A stretch of 33,601 nt of DNA, taken from positions 1 through 33,601 of the forward strand of contig CALESE010000167.1 of assembly GCA_937907205.1 (NCBI GenBank), written 5' to 3'. The notes under the pieces were generated by a model, which was not told the DNA's origin, searched no databases, and was given only the letters and a program-made list of their open reading frames with translations. The translations under genes and the position numbers were made by a program. Position 1 is the first letter of the stretch. Each line of letters starts with the position of its first letter. Below, piece by piece: positions 9,198 through 17,511 of this stretch. Source of the stretch: an uncultured Romboutsia sp. Lineage in GTDB: Bacteria > Bacillota > Clostridia > Peptostreptococcales > Peptostreptococcaceae.

Positions 9198-9839
9198 ATG
9201 AAATTTAATTATAAGGGAAGAGGATTCGTAGTAGTAAGTTTAGCGGCAATGTTAGTTGTAGTAGGTACTGTTAATTATAAGTTAAGTCAAAAGTCATTTT
9301 TAGAAACATCTAAAGAGATGAAAGCATATGAACAAGCTCAAATGGAAAAAAACACAGACAATGAAAAAGATAATAAAAAAGAAGTTGAAGTTGTAGATAG
9401 TGAAGCTAGTAAAGTAGAAGAGAAAGTAACTGAAACTAGTAAAGAAATACAAAATCAACTAGCATCAGAAAAAAATATGAAAAAAGCAACTTATATATTA
9501 GATATGAAGATGACTAGAGAAAAGCAAAGAAATGAGTTAACTCAAGAGTTAAATGAAATGATAAATAATCCATCTACATCTGAAGAGTCTAGAAAAGAAG
9601 CTTCATCAATGAAATTACAAATAGTAAAAGATCAAGAAAAAGAATTAAAAATAGAAAATTTATTAAGTGCAAAAGGGTTTGAAGATGCACTAGTGTACAT
9701 AAGTAATGGTAATGTAAATGTAGTTGTAAATGAAACAAAATTAGAAAAATCAGATGCTGCTAAAGTATTTGACTTGGTTGCAGAACAAGCAAGTGTTAAG
9801 TATGAAAATATAAAATTAATGAACAATAATAAAAATTAA
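9198..9839 (+). CDS. spoIIIAH: Stage III sporulation protein AH
   Basis: A 213-aa single-pass membrane protein (helix about 9-27). A predicted coiled-coil stalk follows (about 35-110), then a C-terminal YscJ/FliF-like ring-building domain. In relatives, SpoIIIAH binds SpoIIQ from the forespore across the intermembrane space. A 59-bp gap separates it from spoIIIAG, and a TTGGAGG ribosome binding site precedes it. No terminator is visible after it; the next gene has its own promoter. Confidence 0.93.
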   Translation: MKFNYKGRGFVVVSLAAMLVVVGTVNYKLSQKSFLETSKEMKAYEQAQMEKNTDNEKDNKKEVEVVDSEASKVEEKVTETSKEIQNQLASEKNMKKATYILDMKMTREKQRNELTQELNEMINNPSTSEESRKEASSMKLQIVKDQEKELKIENLLSAKGFEDALVYISNGNVNVVVNETKLEKSDAAKVFDLVAEQASVKYENIKLMNNNKN

Positions 9840-9883
9840 TATAATAAATTATAAAACATCAGAATTTAACTGAGGTTATTTTC

Positions 9884-9912
9884 TTGCAAAGTTTAAAATG
9901 ATTTGGTATTAT
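9884..9912 (+). promoter_or_regulatory. Sigma-A-type promoter for asp23
   Basis: TTGCAA (9884-9889), a 17-nt spacer and TATTAT (9907-9912) form a good vegetative promoter ahead of the asp23-like gene. It separates the housekeeping block from the sporulation operon upstream. Confidence 0.7.
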
Positions 9913-9956
9913 TATAGTTATAAAATATTCCTTAAAATGAGGGGGTAGTCTTTATC

Positions 9957-10319
9957 ATGGAAAATAATAATTTTGGACAAGTGAAAATATCTAATGAAGT
10001 AATTGCTACTATAGCAGCTCTTGCAGCATTAGAAGTTGAAGGTGTAGAGACGAATACTACATTAACAGATAAAATACTTAAAAACAACGGAGTAAAAATA
10101 CAAATAGAAGAAGAGGACGTTAACTTAGATATAATGGTTATGATAGACTATGGTATATCTATACCAGAAATAGCTTTTAAAATTCAAGAAAATGTAGCTA
10201 ATACTGTTGAAACAATGACAGGATTAAAAGTTTCTCAAGTAAATATACATGTTCAAGGAATCAGCTTTAAAAAAGAAAAAGCTGAAAAAGAAGAAGCTAA
10301 GCAAATAAAAAAAGGTTAA
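9957..10319 (+). CDS. Asp23/Gls24 family envelope stress protein (YqhY-like)
   Basis: A 120-aa protein of the Asp23/DUF322 family, recognised by the pattern of an alternating N-terminal segment (VKISNEVIATIAALAALEVEGV) and the VNIHVQGI strand. The C-terminus is Lys/Glu-rich. In B. subtilis the equivalent gene yqhY sits between accC and nusB and is linked to lipid metabolism; here accB and accC are absent and only the nusB link remains. GAGGGGG precedes the ATG. The molecular function is not established. Confidence 0.88.
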   Translation: MENNNFGQVKISNEVIATIAALAALEVEGVETNTTLTDKILKNNGVKIQIEEEDVNLDIMVMIDYGISIPEIAFKIQENVANTVETMTGLKVSQVNIHVQGISFKKEKAEKEEAKQIKKG

Positions 10320-10324
10320 TATAT

Positions 10325-10352
10325 ACCCTCTGTAAATTCAGAGGGTTTTTTC
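10325..10352 (+). terminator. Intrinsic terminator after asp23
   Basis: An 8-bp stem, ACCCTCTG (10325-10332) with CAGAGGGT (10339-10346), a 6-nt loop and six Ts. A second small inverted repeat, TGCACA-ATA-TGTGCA (10354-10368), follows directly. nusB must use readthrough or a promoter I could not identify with confidence. Confidence 0.85.
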
Positions 10353-10395
10353 TTGCACAATATGTGCATAATAGTATTGAGGAGGATTACAACCA

Positions 10396-10899
10396 ATGAG
10401 AAACGACAAGGCAAAAAAAGTAACTAGCAGAGAATATATGATGAAACTAATATATCAATCAGATATAAATAAAGAAGATATAGAGAGTATATTAGATACT
10501 TTTTTAAATGATAATTTTGAATATATAGTTAATAGATACGAAGAATTAAGGTTACAATACTCTAATAATCCTAAGATAGAACTAGGTGAATTAGAATTAG
10601 ATGATGTTATAGATAAAGATTATATGGAAAAAATGTGCGGATACCTAAAAGAAAATAATGAAAAAATAAACGAACTAATAAATAAATATGCTAAGAACTG
10701 GACAGTGAATAGAATGCCTAAAGTTGATATAGCTATATTAAGATTAGCTATATGTGAAATTTTATTTGTAAAAGAAATACCTATCAAGGTTTCTGTAAAT
10801 GAAGCTTTAGAAATATCAAAAGTATATTGTGATGATAAAGCTCCTAAATTTATAAATGGTATATTAGGAAGCATTATAAATGAAATCGAAGGAAAATAA
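10396..10899 (+). CDS. nusB: Transcription antitermination factor NusB
   Basis: A 167-aa helical RNA-binding protein that acts with NusE (S10) in rRNA antitermination. The C-terminal half carries the family signature (NWTVNRMPKVDIAILRLAICEIL, then PIKVSVNEALEISKVYCDDKAPKFINGILG). It is slightly longer than typical because of an acidic insertion around residues 45-75. GAGGAGG is 10 nt before the ATG. It overlaps the next gene by 20 bp. Confidence 0.93.
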   Translation: MRNDKAKKVTSREYMMKLIYQSDINKEDIESILDTFLNDNFEYIVNRYEELRLQYSNNPKIELGELELDDVIDKDYMEKMCGYLKENNEKINELINKYAKNWTVNRMPKVDIAILRLAICEILFVKEIPIKVSVNEALEISKVYCDDKAPKFINGILGSIINEIEGK

Positions 10900-11845
10900 T
10901 ATAATAATTGGAATAGATACTAGCTGCTATACAACTTCTATAGCAGCTATATCTTTAGGCAAAAAAGTAATCTTTAATAAGAAAATCATGTTAAAGGTTA
11001 AAGATGGAAGCAATGGTTTAAGGCAAAGTGAAGCTGTATTTCAACACATTAATAATTTAGGAGAATTAAGTGAACAAATAAAAAATAGTATAAAAAATTA
11101 CAATATAAAAGGTATTTGTGTATCAAAGAAACCAAGACCAACAAAAAACTCGTATATGCCAGTTTTTATGGCAGGATATAATTTTGCAAAAACATCTTCA
11201 GCATTATTAGGATGTGAGTTATATGAAACTACACATCAAGAAAATCATATAGAAGCAAGCCTTTTTGCTAATAATATTAGAAATAATGATAAATTTTTAT
11301 CTATACATATGTCTGGAGGAACAACAGAAATACTATTAGTAAATAAAGATAAAGATAATTATAATGTAGATATAGTTGGAGGAACTAAAGATATAAGTTT
11401 TGGACAACTTATAGATAGAATAGGTGTAAAACTTGGATATAAATTTCCTGCTGGAAAATATATAGATGAAGATGCTATTAGATGTAATGAAAAAATAGAT
11501 AAAGGGTTAAAAACATCTGTAAAAGAAGGATATATGAATTTATCAGGATTAGAAAACCAAATAAATAAATTAATATCAAATAATAGTAAAGAATATATAG
11601 CAAAAATACTGCTAGATTCAATTACTAGAAATATATATAAGTCAATAATATATATAAGTAAAAATTATGGTTTAAATGAAGTTGTTTTTGCAGGAGGAGT
11701 GTCTGCAAGTAAATATATAAAAAAAGAATTAAAATCTAAATTATATAAAGAAAATATATATGCATACTTTGCGGATCCTGAGTATTCAACAGATAATGCT
11801 TTAGGATGTGCTATAATAGGATTAAGTAAATATTTAGGAGAGTAA
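10880..11845 (+). CDS. M22 (glycoprotease/TsaD-like) family protein, TsaD paralogue
   Basis: A 321-aa protein of the ASKHA-fold M22 family. It has the N-terminal GIDTSCYTTS nucleotide-binding segment, the metal-ligand pair H119-x3-H123 (HQENH), the HMSGGTTE loop (143-150), DISFGQLIDRIG and the C-terminal AGGVSAS. It is not the tRNA t6A enzyme TsaD itself: the usual TsaD sequence in the loop between the first domain and the His pair is replaced by KKPRPTKNSYMPVF. Genes of this type commonly sit between nusB and xseA in clostridia. The function is unknown; nucleotide and metal binding are inferred from motifs. Confidence 0.8.
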   Translation: MKSKENNIIIGIDTSCYTTSIAAISLGKKVIFNKKIMLKVKDGSNGLRQSEAVFQHINNLGELSEQIKNSIKNYNIKGICVSKKPRPTKNSYMPVFMAGYNFAKTSSALLGCELYETTHQENHIEASLFANNIRNNDKFLSIHMSGGTTEILLVNKDKDNYNVDIVGGTKDISFGQLIDRIGVKLGYKFPAGKYIDEDAIRCNEKIDKGLKTSVKEGYMNLSGLENQINKLISNNSKEYIAKILLDSITRNIYKSIIYISKNYGLNEVVFAGGVSASKYIKKELKSKLYKENIYAYFADPEYSTDNALGCAIIGLSKYLGE

Positions 11846-11847
11846 AT

Positions 11848-13053
11848 ATGAAATTAAGAGCTCTAGATATAAGTGAAGCTAACTCATATATTAAAAGAAT
11901 TTTAAGTAATGATCCAATATTATACAACTTAAAGGTAAAAGGTGAAATATCTAACTTTAAAATACATAATAGTGGAAATGTATATTTATCATTAAAAGAT
12001 GAATTTGCAAAATTAAATTGTGTAATATTTAAAAATAATTATGATAAAAGCCTAGAACTTAAAAATGGAACAAAAATAATAGCAAATGGATATATATCTG
12101 TATATGAAAGAGATGGATCATATCAATTATATATAAACTCAATAGAAATTGAAGGAATAGGAAATTTATATATAGAGTTTAATAAATTAAAAGAAAAATT
12201 AAGTAAAGAAGGACTATTTGATGAAAAGTACAAAAAGCCAATTCCTAAAATTCCTAAATCAATAGGAGTTGTAACTTCAGAAACTGGAGCTGTAATAAGA
12301 GATATAATAAATGTTATAAAAAGAAGATATCCAAAAGTTAACATAAAATTATATCCTGTAAATGTACAAGGTATAAAATCTAAGTTTGATATATGTGAAG
12401 GAATAAGATTTTTCAATCAAATGGAAAATGTAGATATTATAATAGTTGGAAGAGGTGGAGGTTCTATAGAGGAGCTTTGGTCTTTCAATGAAGAAATGGT
12501 GGCTAGGGAGGTATTTAACTCTAATATACCTATAATATCAGCAGTAGGTCATGAAACAGATTTTACAATATGTGATTTTGTAGCAGATATGAGAGCTCCT
12601 ACACCATCAGCTGCTGCAGAAATAGCAACACCATCAATAGATGACTTATATTTTAAACTTAATAATATTAAAAGAAGAATGAATAAGTCGTTAATAAATA
12701 TTGTTCAAATGGATGAATATAAATTAAAATCAACATTTGAAAAAATAAATAATCACTTAGGATCTTATGTAATAAAGGATAAAATTATACAATTGGATAA
12801 GATATATGATAAAATATCATCTGAGGTAGAAAATAATATTAATATAGAAAAAGAACGATTATTAAAGGTAGGTTCTTTGCTCCATAACTTAAGCCCTTTA
12901 GCTACTATTGATAGAGGATATAGTATAGTTCAAAAAAATGGTGAGCTTATAAATAGTATAGAAAATTTGAACTTAAATGAAAGTATAGATATAACATTAA
13001 AAGACGGATATTTAGAATGTATTATAGAGAAAATTAATAATAAAGAGGTATAA
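11848..13053 (+). CDS. xseA: Exodeoxyribonuclease VII large subunit
   Basis: A 401-aa subunit of the single-strand exonuclease ExoVII. An N-terminal OB-fold occupies about residues 1-100. The catalytic core has GRGGGSIEELWSFNEE and SAVGHETDFTICDFVADMRAPTPSAAAE, followed by a long helical region. It begins 2 bp after the M22 gene with GGAG overlapping that gene's end, and xseB follows after 2 bp, so the two subunits are made together. Slightly shorter than the E. coli protein, as is usual in Firmicutes. Confidence 0.95.
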   Translation: MKLRALDISEANSYIKRILSNDPILYNLKVKGEISNFKIHNSGNVYLSLKDEFAKLNCVIFKNNYDKSLELKNGTKIIANGYISVYERDGSYQLYINSIEIEGIGNLYIEFNKLKEKLSKEGLFDEKYKKPIPKIPKSIGVVTSETGAVIRDIINVIKRRYPKVNIKLYPVNVQGIKSKFDICEGIRFFNQMENVDIIIVGRGGGSIEELWSFNEEMVAREVFNSNIPIISAVGHETDFTICDFVADMRAPTPSAAAEIATPSIDDLYFKLNNIKRRMNKSLINIVQMDEYKLKSTFEKINNHLGSYVIKDKIIQLDKIYDKISSEVENNINIEKERLLKVGSLLHNLSPLATIDRGYSIVQKNGELINSIENLNLNESIDITLKDGYLECIIEKINNKEV

Positions 13054-13055
13054 AT

Positions 13056-13271
13056 ATGAATTTAACATATGAACAAGCCTATAATAAACTAGAAGATATA
13101 TTAGAAAAATTAGAATCTAAAGGAACTAGTTTAGATGAATCATTAAGCTTATATGAAGAAGGAATTAGTCTTTATAAACATTGTAATAAGCTTTTAGAAG
13201 ATGCACAATTAAAAATAAGTAAATTTAGTCAATTAGGAATAGAAGAAGATTTTAAGATTGGGGATGAATAA
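13056..13271 (+). CDS. xseB: Exodeoxyribonuclease VII small subunit
   Basis: A 71-aa helical protein with the XseB signature: TYEQAYNKLEDILEKLE near the N-terminus and LSLYEEGISLYKHCNKLLEDA in the middle. It partners XseA, immediately upstream. GAGG precedes the ATG. Confidence 0.94.
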   Translation: MNLTYEQAYNKLEDILEKLESKGTSLDESLSLYEEGISLYKHCNKLLEDAQLKISKFSQLGIEEDFKIGDE

Positions 13272-13273
13272 AT

Positions 13274-14161
13274 TTGGAATTTAAGCAAACTTTAATAGAA
13301 AAAGCTAATTATATAGAAAATTTATTAAATGAGTATATGCCAAAAGAAGAAGGTTATCAAAAAACTATAATTGAAGCTATGAATTATAGTTTAAAAGCAG
13401 GTGGAAAAAGATTAAGACCAATACTAACTTTAGAAGCATGTAAAATAGTTGGTGGAAATGAAAAAGACTGTATACCTTTTGCCGTTGCTATAGAGATGAT
13501 ACATACATATTCATTAATTCATGATGATTTGCCTGCTCTTGATAATGATGATTTAAGAAGAGGAAAAAAAACAAACCATAGAGTTTATGGAGAAGACATG
13601 GCAATACTTGCAGGAGATGCACTACTTAATTATGCATTCGAAGTTATGCTATCTAATTCTATAAATAAAGAAAATCCTAAAAAGTATTTAACAGCAATAA
13701 ATGAGATTGCTAAGTCATCTGGAATACATGGTATGATAGGTGGTCAAGTAGTTGATATACAAAGTGAAAATAAAAAGATATCTAAAGAAAAACTAGATTA
13801 TATACATAGTAATAAAACAGCTGCTATAATTATTGGATGTATGCGTTCAGGAGCTATAATTGGTGATGCTAATGATAAAGATTTAGATAAAATAACTAAA
13901 TATGCAAATAATATAGGTCTAACATTCCAAATAATCGATGATATATTAGATATAGTTGGAGATGAATCAAAGTTAGGTAAAAATGTTGGAAGTGATATAG
14001 ATAATCATAAGTCAACATATCCCTTAATTTTAGGTTTAGATAAGTCTAAAGAAATTGCCTATAAATTAATAAAAGAAGCAAAGGATAGTATAAGTTCTAT
14101 AGGAGAAGATACAAAATTTTTACATGACTTGGCAGACTATATAATTGATAGAGAGTATTAA
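13274..14161 (+). CDS. ispA: Farnesyl diphosphate synthase (polyprenyl synthetase)
   Basis: A 295-aa enzyme that condenses isopentenyl and allylic diphosphates. Both Asp-rich motifs are present: DDLPALDNDD (84-93) and DDILD (222-226). GGKRLRP (43-49) and GGQVVD are also present. The start is TTG at 13274, 2 bp after xseB; a GGGGAT about 10 nt upstream overlaps the end of xseB. It works in the same pathway as dxs, 600 bp downstream. The product chain length (C15) is inferred from family and context. Confidence 0.93.
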   Translation: MEFKQTLIEKANYIENLLNEYMPKEEGYQKTIIEAMNYSLKAGGKRLRPILTLEACKIVGGNEKDCIPFAVAIEMIHTYSLIHDDLPALDNDDLRRGKKTNHRVYGEDMAILAGDALLNYAFEVMLSNSINKENPKKYLTAINEIAKSSGIHGMIGGQVVDIQSENKKISKEKLDYIHSNKTAAIIIGCMRSGAIIGDANDKDLDKITKYANNIGLTFQIIDDILDIVGDESKLGKNVGSDIDNHKSTYPLILGLDKSKEIAYKLIKEAKDSISSIGEDTKFLHDLADYIIDREY

Positions 14162-14170
14162 GGAGGATAA

Positions 14171-14608
14171 ATGGAAGTTTTTTCGCAAATTTTTAGCAAC
14201 AAAGTTTTATGGATAAGTATATTTGCTTGTTTCTTAGCACAGTTTTTGAAGATATTTACAGGAGAAAATAAAAAAATAGATTTATCTAGAATATTAACAT
14301 CGGGAGGAATGCCAAGTTCACATAGTTCTTTTGTAACAAGTTTAGCTACTTTAGTTGGATTAGAAAGAGGATTTAGTTCAACTGATTTTGCAATAGTGAC
14401 AGTATTTGCACTTATTATAATGTATGATGCATCTGGTGTTAGAAGAGCTGTTGGGAAGCAAGCTACTATAATTAATCAAATGTTAGATGACTTACATCAT
14501 AAAAAGCATATAGAACAAAAAAGATTAAAAGAACTAATTGGACATACGCCAAAAGAAGTTTTATTCGGAGCTATATTAGGCATTATAACTGCTTTAGTTA
14601 TGGGATAA
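14171..14608 (+). CDS. Divergent PAP2 family membrane protein (YuiD-like)
   Basis: A 145-aa integral membrane protein of the divergent PAP2/DUF212 family. It shows GGMPSSHSSFVTSLAT (about residues 45-60) and MYDASGVRRAVGKQA, the phosphatase-type motifs of this group, and hydrophobic segments at both ends. An acid-phosphatase activity on a lipid or prenyl phosphate is suggested by the fold and by the neighbouring ispA/dxs, but is not proven for the family. AGGAGG is 6 nt before the ATG. Confidence 0.85.
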   Translation: MEVFSQIFSNKVLWISIFACFLAQFLKIFTGENKKIDLSRILTSGGMPSSHSSFVTSLATLVGLERGFSSTDFAIVTVFALIIMYDASGVRRAVGKQATIINQMLDDLHHKKHIEQKRLKELIGHTPKEVLFGAILGIITALVMG

Positions 14609-14609
14609 A

Positions 14610-14638
14610 TTGAAAGAAAATATATTATATGATATAAT
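14610..14638 (+). promoter_or_regulatory. Sigma-A promoter for dxs
   Basis: TTGAAA (14610-14615), 17 nt, TATAAT (14633-14638). The predicted start is near 14645, giving an AT-rich leader of about 145 nt before dxs. The leader contains a terminator-like hairpin. Confidence 0.75.
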
Positions 14639-14728
14639 TTTTATGATTTAATATGGTTATAAAATAAATATAATATAGTTAATACTATAATATACTAATT
14701 TTTATAATTATCAAATTATGTAAAGAAT

Positions 14729-14755
14729 AAGGTCTTCTTACAGAAGGCCTTTTTG
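14729..14755 (+). terminator. Terminator-like hairpin in the dxs leader
   Basis: AAGGTCTTCT (14729-14738) pairs with AGAAGGCCTT (14742-14751) with one G-U pair, a 3-nt loop and a T run to 14754. It lies between the promoter at 14610 and the dxs ATG at 14791, and no further promoter is visible after it. It can be read as the terminator of the ispA operon or as an attenuator for dxs. Confidence 0.8.
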
Positions 14756-14790
14756 TTAATAAAATTTAATCAGTAAAAGGTGAGGATCAC

Positions 14791-16647
14791 ATGTATAAGT
14801 ATTTAGATAAAGTAAATTCTCCTACAGATATAAAAGATATGAGTACAGAAGAAATGGACTTATTAGCAAAAGATATAAGAAAGTTTTTAGTAAGGTCTAT
14901 TTCTAAAACAGGAGGTCATTTGGCATCTAATCTAGGGGTTGTGGAATTAACACTATCATTACATAAAGTATTTGATAGCCCAAAAGATAAAATAGTATGG
15001 GATGTAGGACATCAATCTTATGTTCATAAAATACTTACAGGTAGGAAAAATGAATTTACAACATTAAGACAATTTAATGGTTTAAGTGGTTTTCCAAAGG
15101 AGGATGAAAGTCCTCATGATATATTTGATACGGGGCATAGTAGCACATCTATTTCAGTTGCTGAGGGACTTGCTTGTGCAAGAGATATAAAAAAAGAAGA
15201 TAGTAATATAATAGCAGTAATTGGAGATGGTTCAATAACAGGAGGAATGGCACTAGAAGCTCTAAACCATGTAGGATATACAAATACTGATATGACTATA
15301 ATTTTAAATGATAATGAAATGTCTATAGATAAAAATGTTGGAGCAATGGCAAGACATTTATCAAGTATTATAAATAACTCAATGACAAATAAGGTAAAAG
15401 ATGAGTTTGAAAAGATATTAAGTGTAACACCAGGTGGTAATATAATATCAAAAACAGCAAATAAAGTTAAAGATAATATAATAAGTAAATTTACCCCCCA
15501 AGAATGTTCATTTTTTGAGTCTATTGGTATAAAGTATTATGGTCCAATTGATGGTCACAACACTAAAGAATTAATTGATATATTAAATAAGGTAAAAAAG
15601 AAAAAAGGGCCTACATTAGTTCATGTAATAACTAAAAAAGGAAGAGGGTATAGATATGCAGAGGAAGCTCCTGATAAATATCATGGTGTATCAAAATTTG
15701 ATATAAAAGAAGGAATAAAGCCATCAAAATCGCAGTCAATATCTTCTCAGGTAGGTAAAAAGCTTGTTAAAATGGCAGATAAAGATAACACAGTAATAGC
15801 AGTAACTGCTGCAATGCCTTCTGGAACGGGACTTAATATATTTGAAAAAGAACATCCAAATAGATATTATGATGTAGGAATTGCAGAACAGCATGCAACA
15901 ACATTTTGTGCAGGACTTGCAAAGGCAGGTATGAAGCCATATTTTGCTGTATATTCAACTTTTTTACAAAGGGCATACGACCAGCTAATACATGACGTAT
16001 GTATTACTAATAAAAATGTAACTTTTCTAATTGATAGAGCGGGTATAGTAGGGAATGATGGAGAGACACATCATGGTATGTTTGATTTAAGTTACTTAAA
16101 TGTTATACCAAATATAATTGTTATGTCTCCAAAAGATAGTAAAGAATTAGACTTAATGATGGATTTGTCATTAGATGTAAATTTACCTATGGCTATTAGA
16201 TATCCAAGAGGAAATAGTTATGAATTAAATGTAGGTGAATACATACCAATAAAGATAGGAACATACGAAGTTATATCTGAGGGTAATGATATTGCTATTT
16301 TAGCAATAGGAACTATGGTTAAGCATAGTATTGAAGCAAAAGATATATTAATAAATGATAATATAAATCCTACTATAATTAATGCAAGATTTTTAAAGCC
16401 AATAGATGAAAAACTATTACATGAAATATTTAAAGAATATAAAACTATTATAACTATAGAAGATAATGTAATAAATGGAGGATTTGGAAGTAGAATTAAT
16501 AAATTTATGGTAGATAATAACTATAAATCAAAAATTGTTAACATAGGATTGCCAGATAAATTTGTACAACATGGTAATGCTGAAGATATATATGAGTATG
16601 TTGGATTGTCACCTAAGGATATAGCAGACAAAATAAAAAGCTTATAA
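14791..16647 (+). CDS. dxs: 1-deoxy-D-xylulose-5-phosphate synthase
   Basis: A 618-aa thiamine-diphosphate enzyme that joins pyruvate and glyceraldehyde-3-phosphate, the first step of the MEP isoprenoid pathway. It shows conserved H43, GHSSTSISVAEG (115-126), the ThDP motif GDGSITGGM (145-153) running to NDNEMSI (173-179), and the catalytic Glu E366 in IAEQHA. The three transketolase-like domains are complete. GGTGAGG is 5 nt before the ATG. It is cotranscribed with tlyA after a 16-bp gap. Confidence 0.96.
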   Translation: MYKYLDKVNSPTDIKDMSTEEMDLLAKDIRKFLVRSISKTGGHLASNLGVVELTLSLHKVFDSPKDKIVWDVGHQSYVHKILTGRKNEFTTLRQFNGLSGFPKEDESPHDIFDTGHSSTSISVAEGLACARDIKKEDSNIIAVIGDGSITGGMALEALNHVGYTNTDMTIILNDNEMSIDKNVGAMARHLSSIINNSMTNKVKDEFEKILSVTPGGNIISKTANKVKDNIISKFTPQECSFFESIGIKYYGPIDGHNTKELIDILNKVKKKKGPTLVHVITKKGRGYRYAEEAPDKYHGVSKFDIKEGIKPSKSQSISSQVGKKLVKMADKDNTVIAVTAAMPSGTGLNIFEKEHPNRYYDVGIAEQHATTFCAGLAKAGMKPYFAVYSTFLQRAYDQLIHDVCITNKNVTFLIDRAGIVGNDGETHHGMFDLSYLNVIPNIIVMSPKDSKELDLMMDLSLDVNLPMAIRYPRGNSYELNVGEYIPIKIGTYEVISEGNDIAILAIGTMVKHSIEAKDILINDNINPTIINARFLKPIDEKLLHEIFKEYKTIITIEDNVINGGFGSRINKFMVDNNYKSKIVNIGLPDKFVQHGNAEDIYEYVGLSPKDIADKIKSL

Positions 16648-16663
16648 TAAGAAAGGTAATTTT

Positions 16664-17473
16664 ATGAAAAAAAGAATAGATTTATTATTAGTAGAAAAAG
16701 GTCATTTTGAAAGTAGAGAAAGAGCAAAAAAAGCTATAATGGCAGGACTTGTTTTTGTAAACAATCAAAGATGCGATAAAGCAGGTGTAGATGTAGCCGA
16801 AGACGCAAATATTGAAGTTAAAGGAAACCCAATACCGTATGCAAGTAGGGGTGGTTTAAAACTTGAAAAAGCTATGAAAAACTTTAGACTAAACCTAGAG
16901 AATAAAGTATGTATGGATATTGGTGCATCAACAGGAGGATTTACAGATTGTATGCTTCAAAATGGTGCTAAAAAAGTATTTTCTATTGATGTTGGTTATG
17001 GTCAGTTAGCTTGGAAATTGAGACAAGATGAAAGAGTTGTTTGCATGGAAAGAACTAATATAAGACATGTTACATTAGAACAAACAAAAGAGTTTTCAGA
17101 TTTTGCATCAATAGATGTATCTTTTATATCTTTAAAGTTAGTTTTGCCAAAAGCAAAAGAACTTACTTGTCCTGGTGGTGAAGTAGTAGCTTTAATAAAA
17201 CCTCAGTTTGAAGCAGGAAGAGAAAAGGTTGGTAAAAAAGGAGTAGTAAGAGAAAAATCTACACATATAGAAGTAATACAAATGGTATCAAGCTTTGCCG
17301 CAGAAATAGGATTTGAAATACTTCATTTAGATTATTCTCCTATAAAAGGTCCAGAAGGAAATATTGAATACTTAATTCATTTAAAAAATGGAAATGAAAG
17401 ATGGGAATTTAATAGTGAGGACTTTAATAAAAAGATAATAGAAGTGGTTGAACAATCACATAATTTAAATTAA
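16664..17473 (+). CDS. tlyA: TlyA family rRNA 2'-O-methyltransferase
   Basis: A 269-aa protein with an N-terminal S4 RNA-binding domain (residues 1-60) and an FtsJ-like methyltransferase domain. The SAM-binding motif is MDIGASTGGFTDCML (about 85-99), and the later SIDVSFISL and ALIKPQFEAGREKVGKKGVV segments carry the K-D-K-type catalytic residues. Relatives are often annotated as hemolysin A but methylate rRNA. The start has AAAGG upstream. It is followed after 38 bp by recN, with no argR or nadK between. Confidence 0.92.
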   Translation: MKKRIDLLLVEKGHFESRERAKKAIMAGLVFVNNQRCDKAGVDVAEDANIEVKGNPIPYASRGGLKLEKAMKNFRLNLENKVCMDIGASTGGFTDCMLQNGAKKVFSIDVGYGQLAWKLRQDERVVCMERTNIRHVTLEQTKEFSDFASIDVSFISLKLVLPKAKELTCPGGEVVALIKPQFEAGREKVGKKGVVREKSTHIEVIQMVSSFAAEIGFEILHLDYSPIKGPEGNIEYLIHLKNGNERWEFNSEDFNKKIIEVVEQSHNLN

Positions 17474-17511
17474 ATTTAATATAGACTATATATAAAAGAG
17501 GGGGATTTAAT

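Noticed and set aside
10353..10377. Sigma-A promoter for nusB (TTGCAC with TAGTAT)
   Set aside because: The spacer is only 13 nt and no alternative -10 fits, so it is not annotated.
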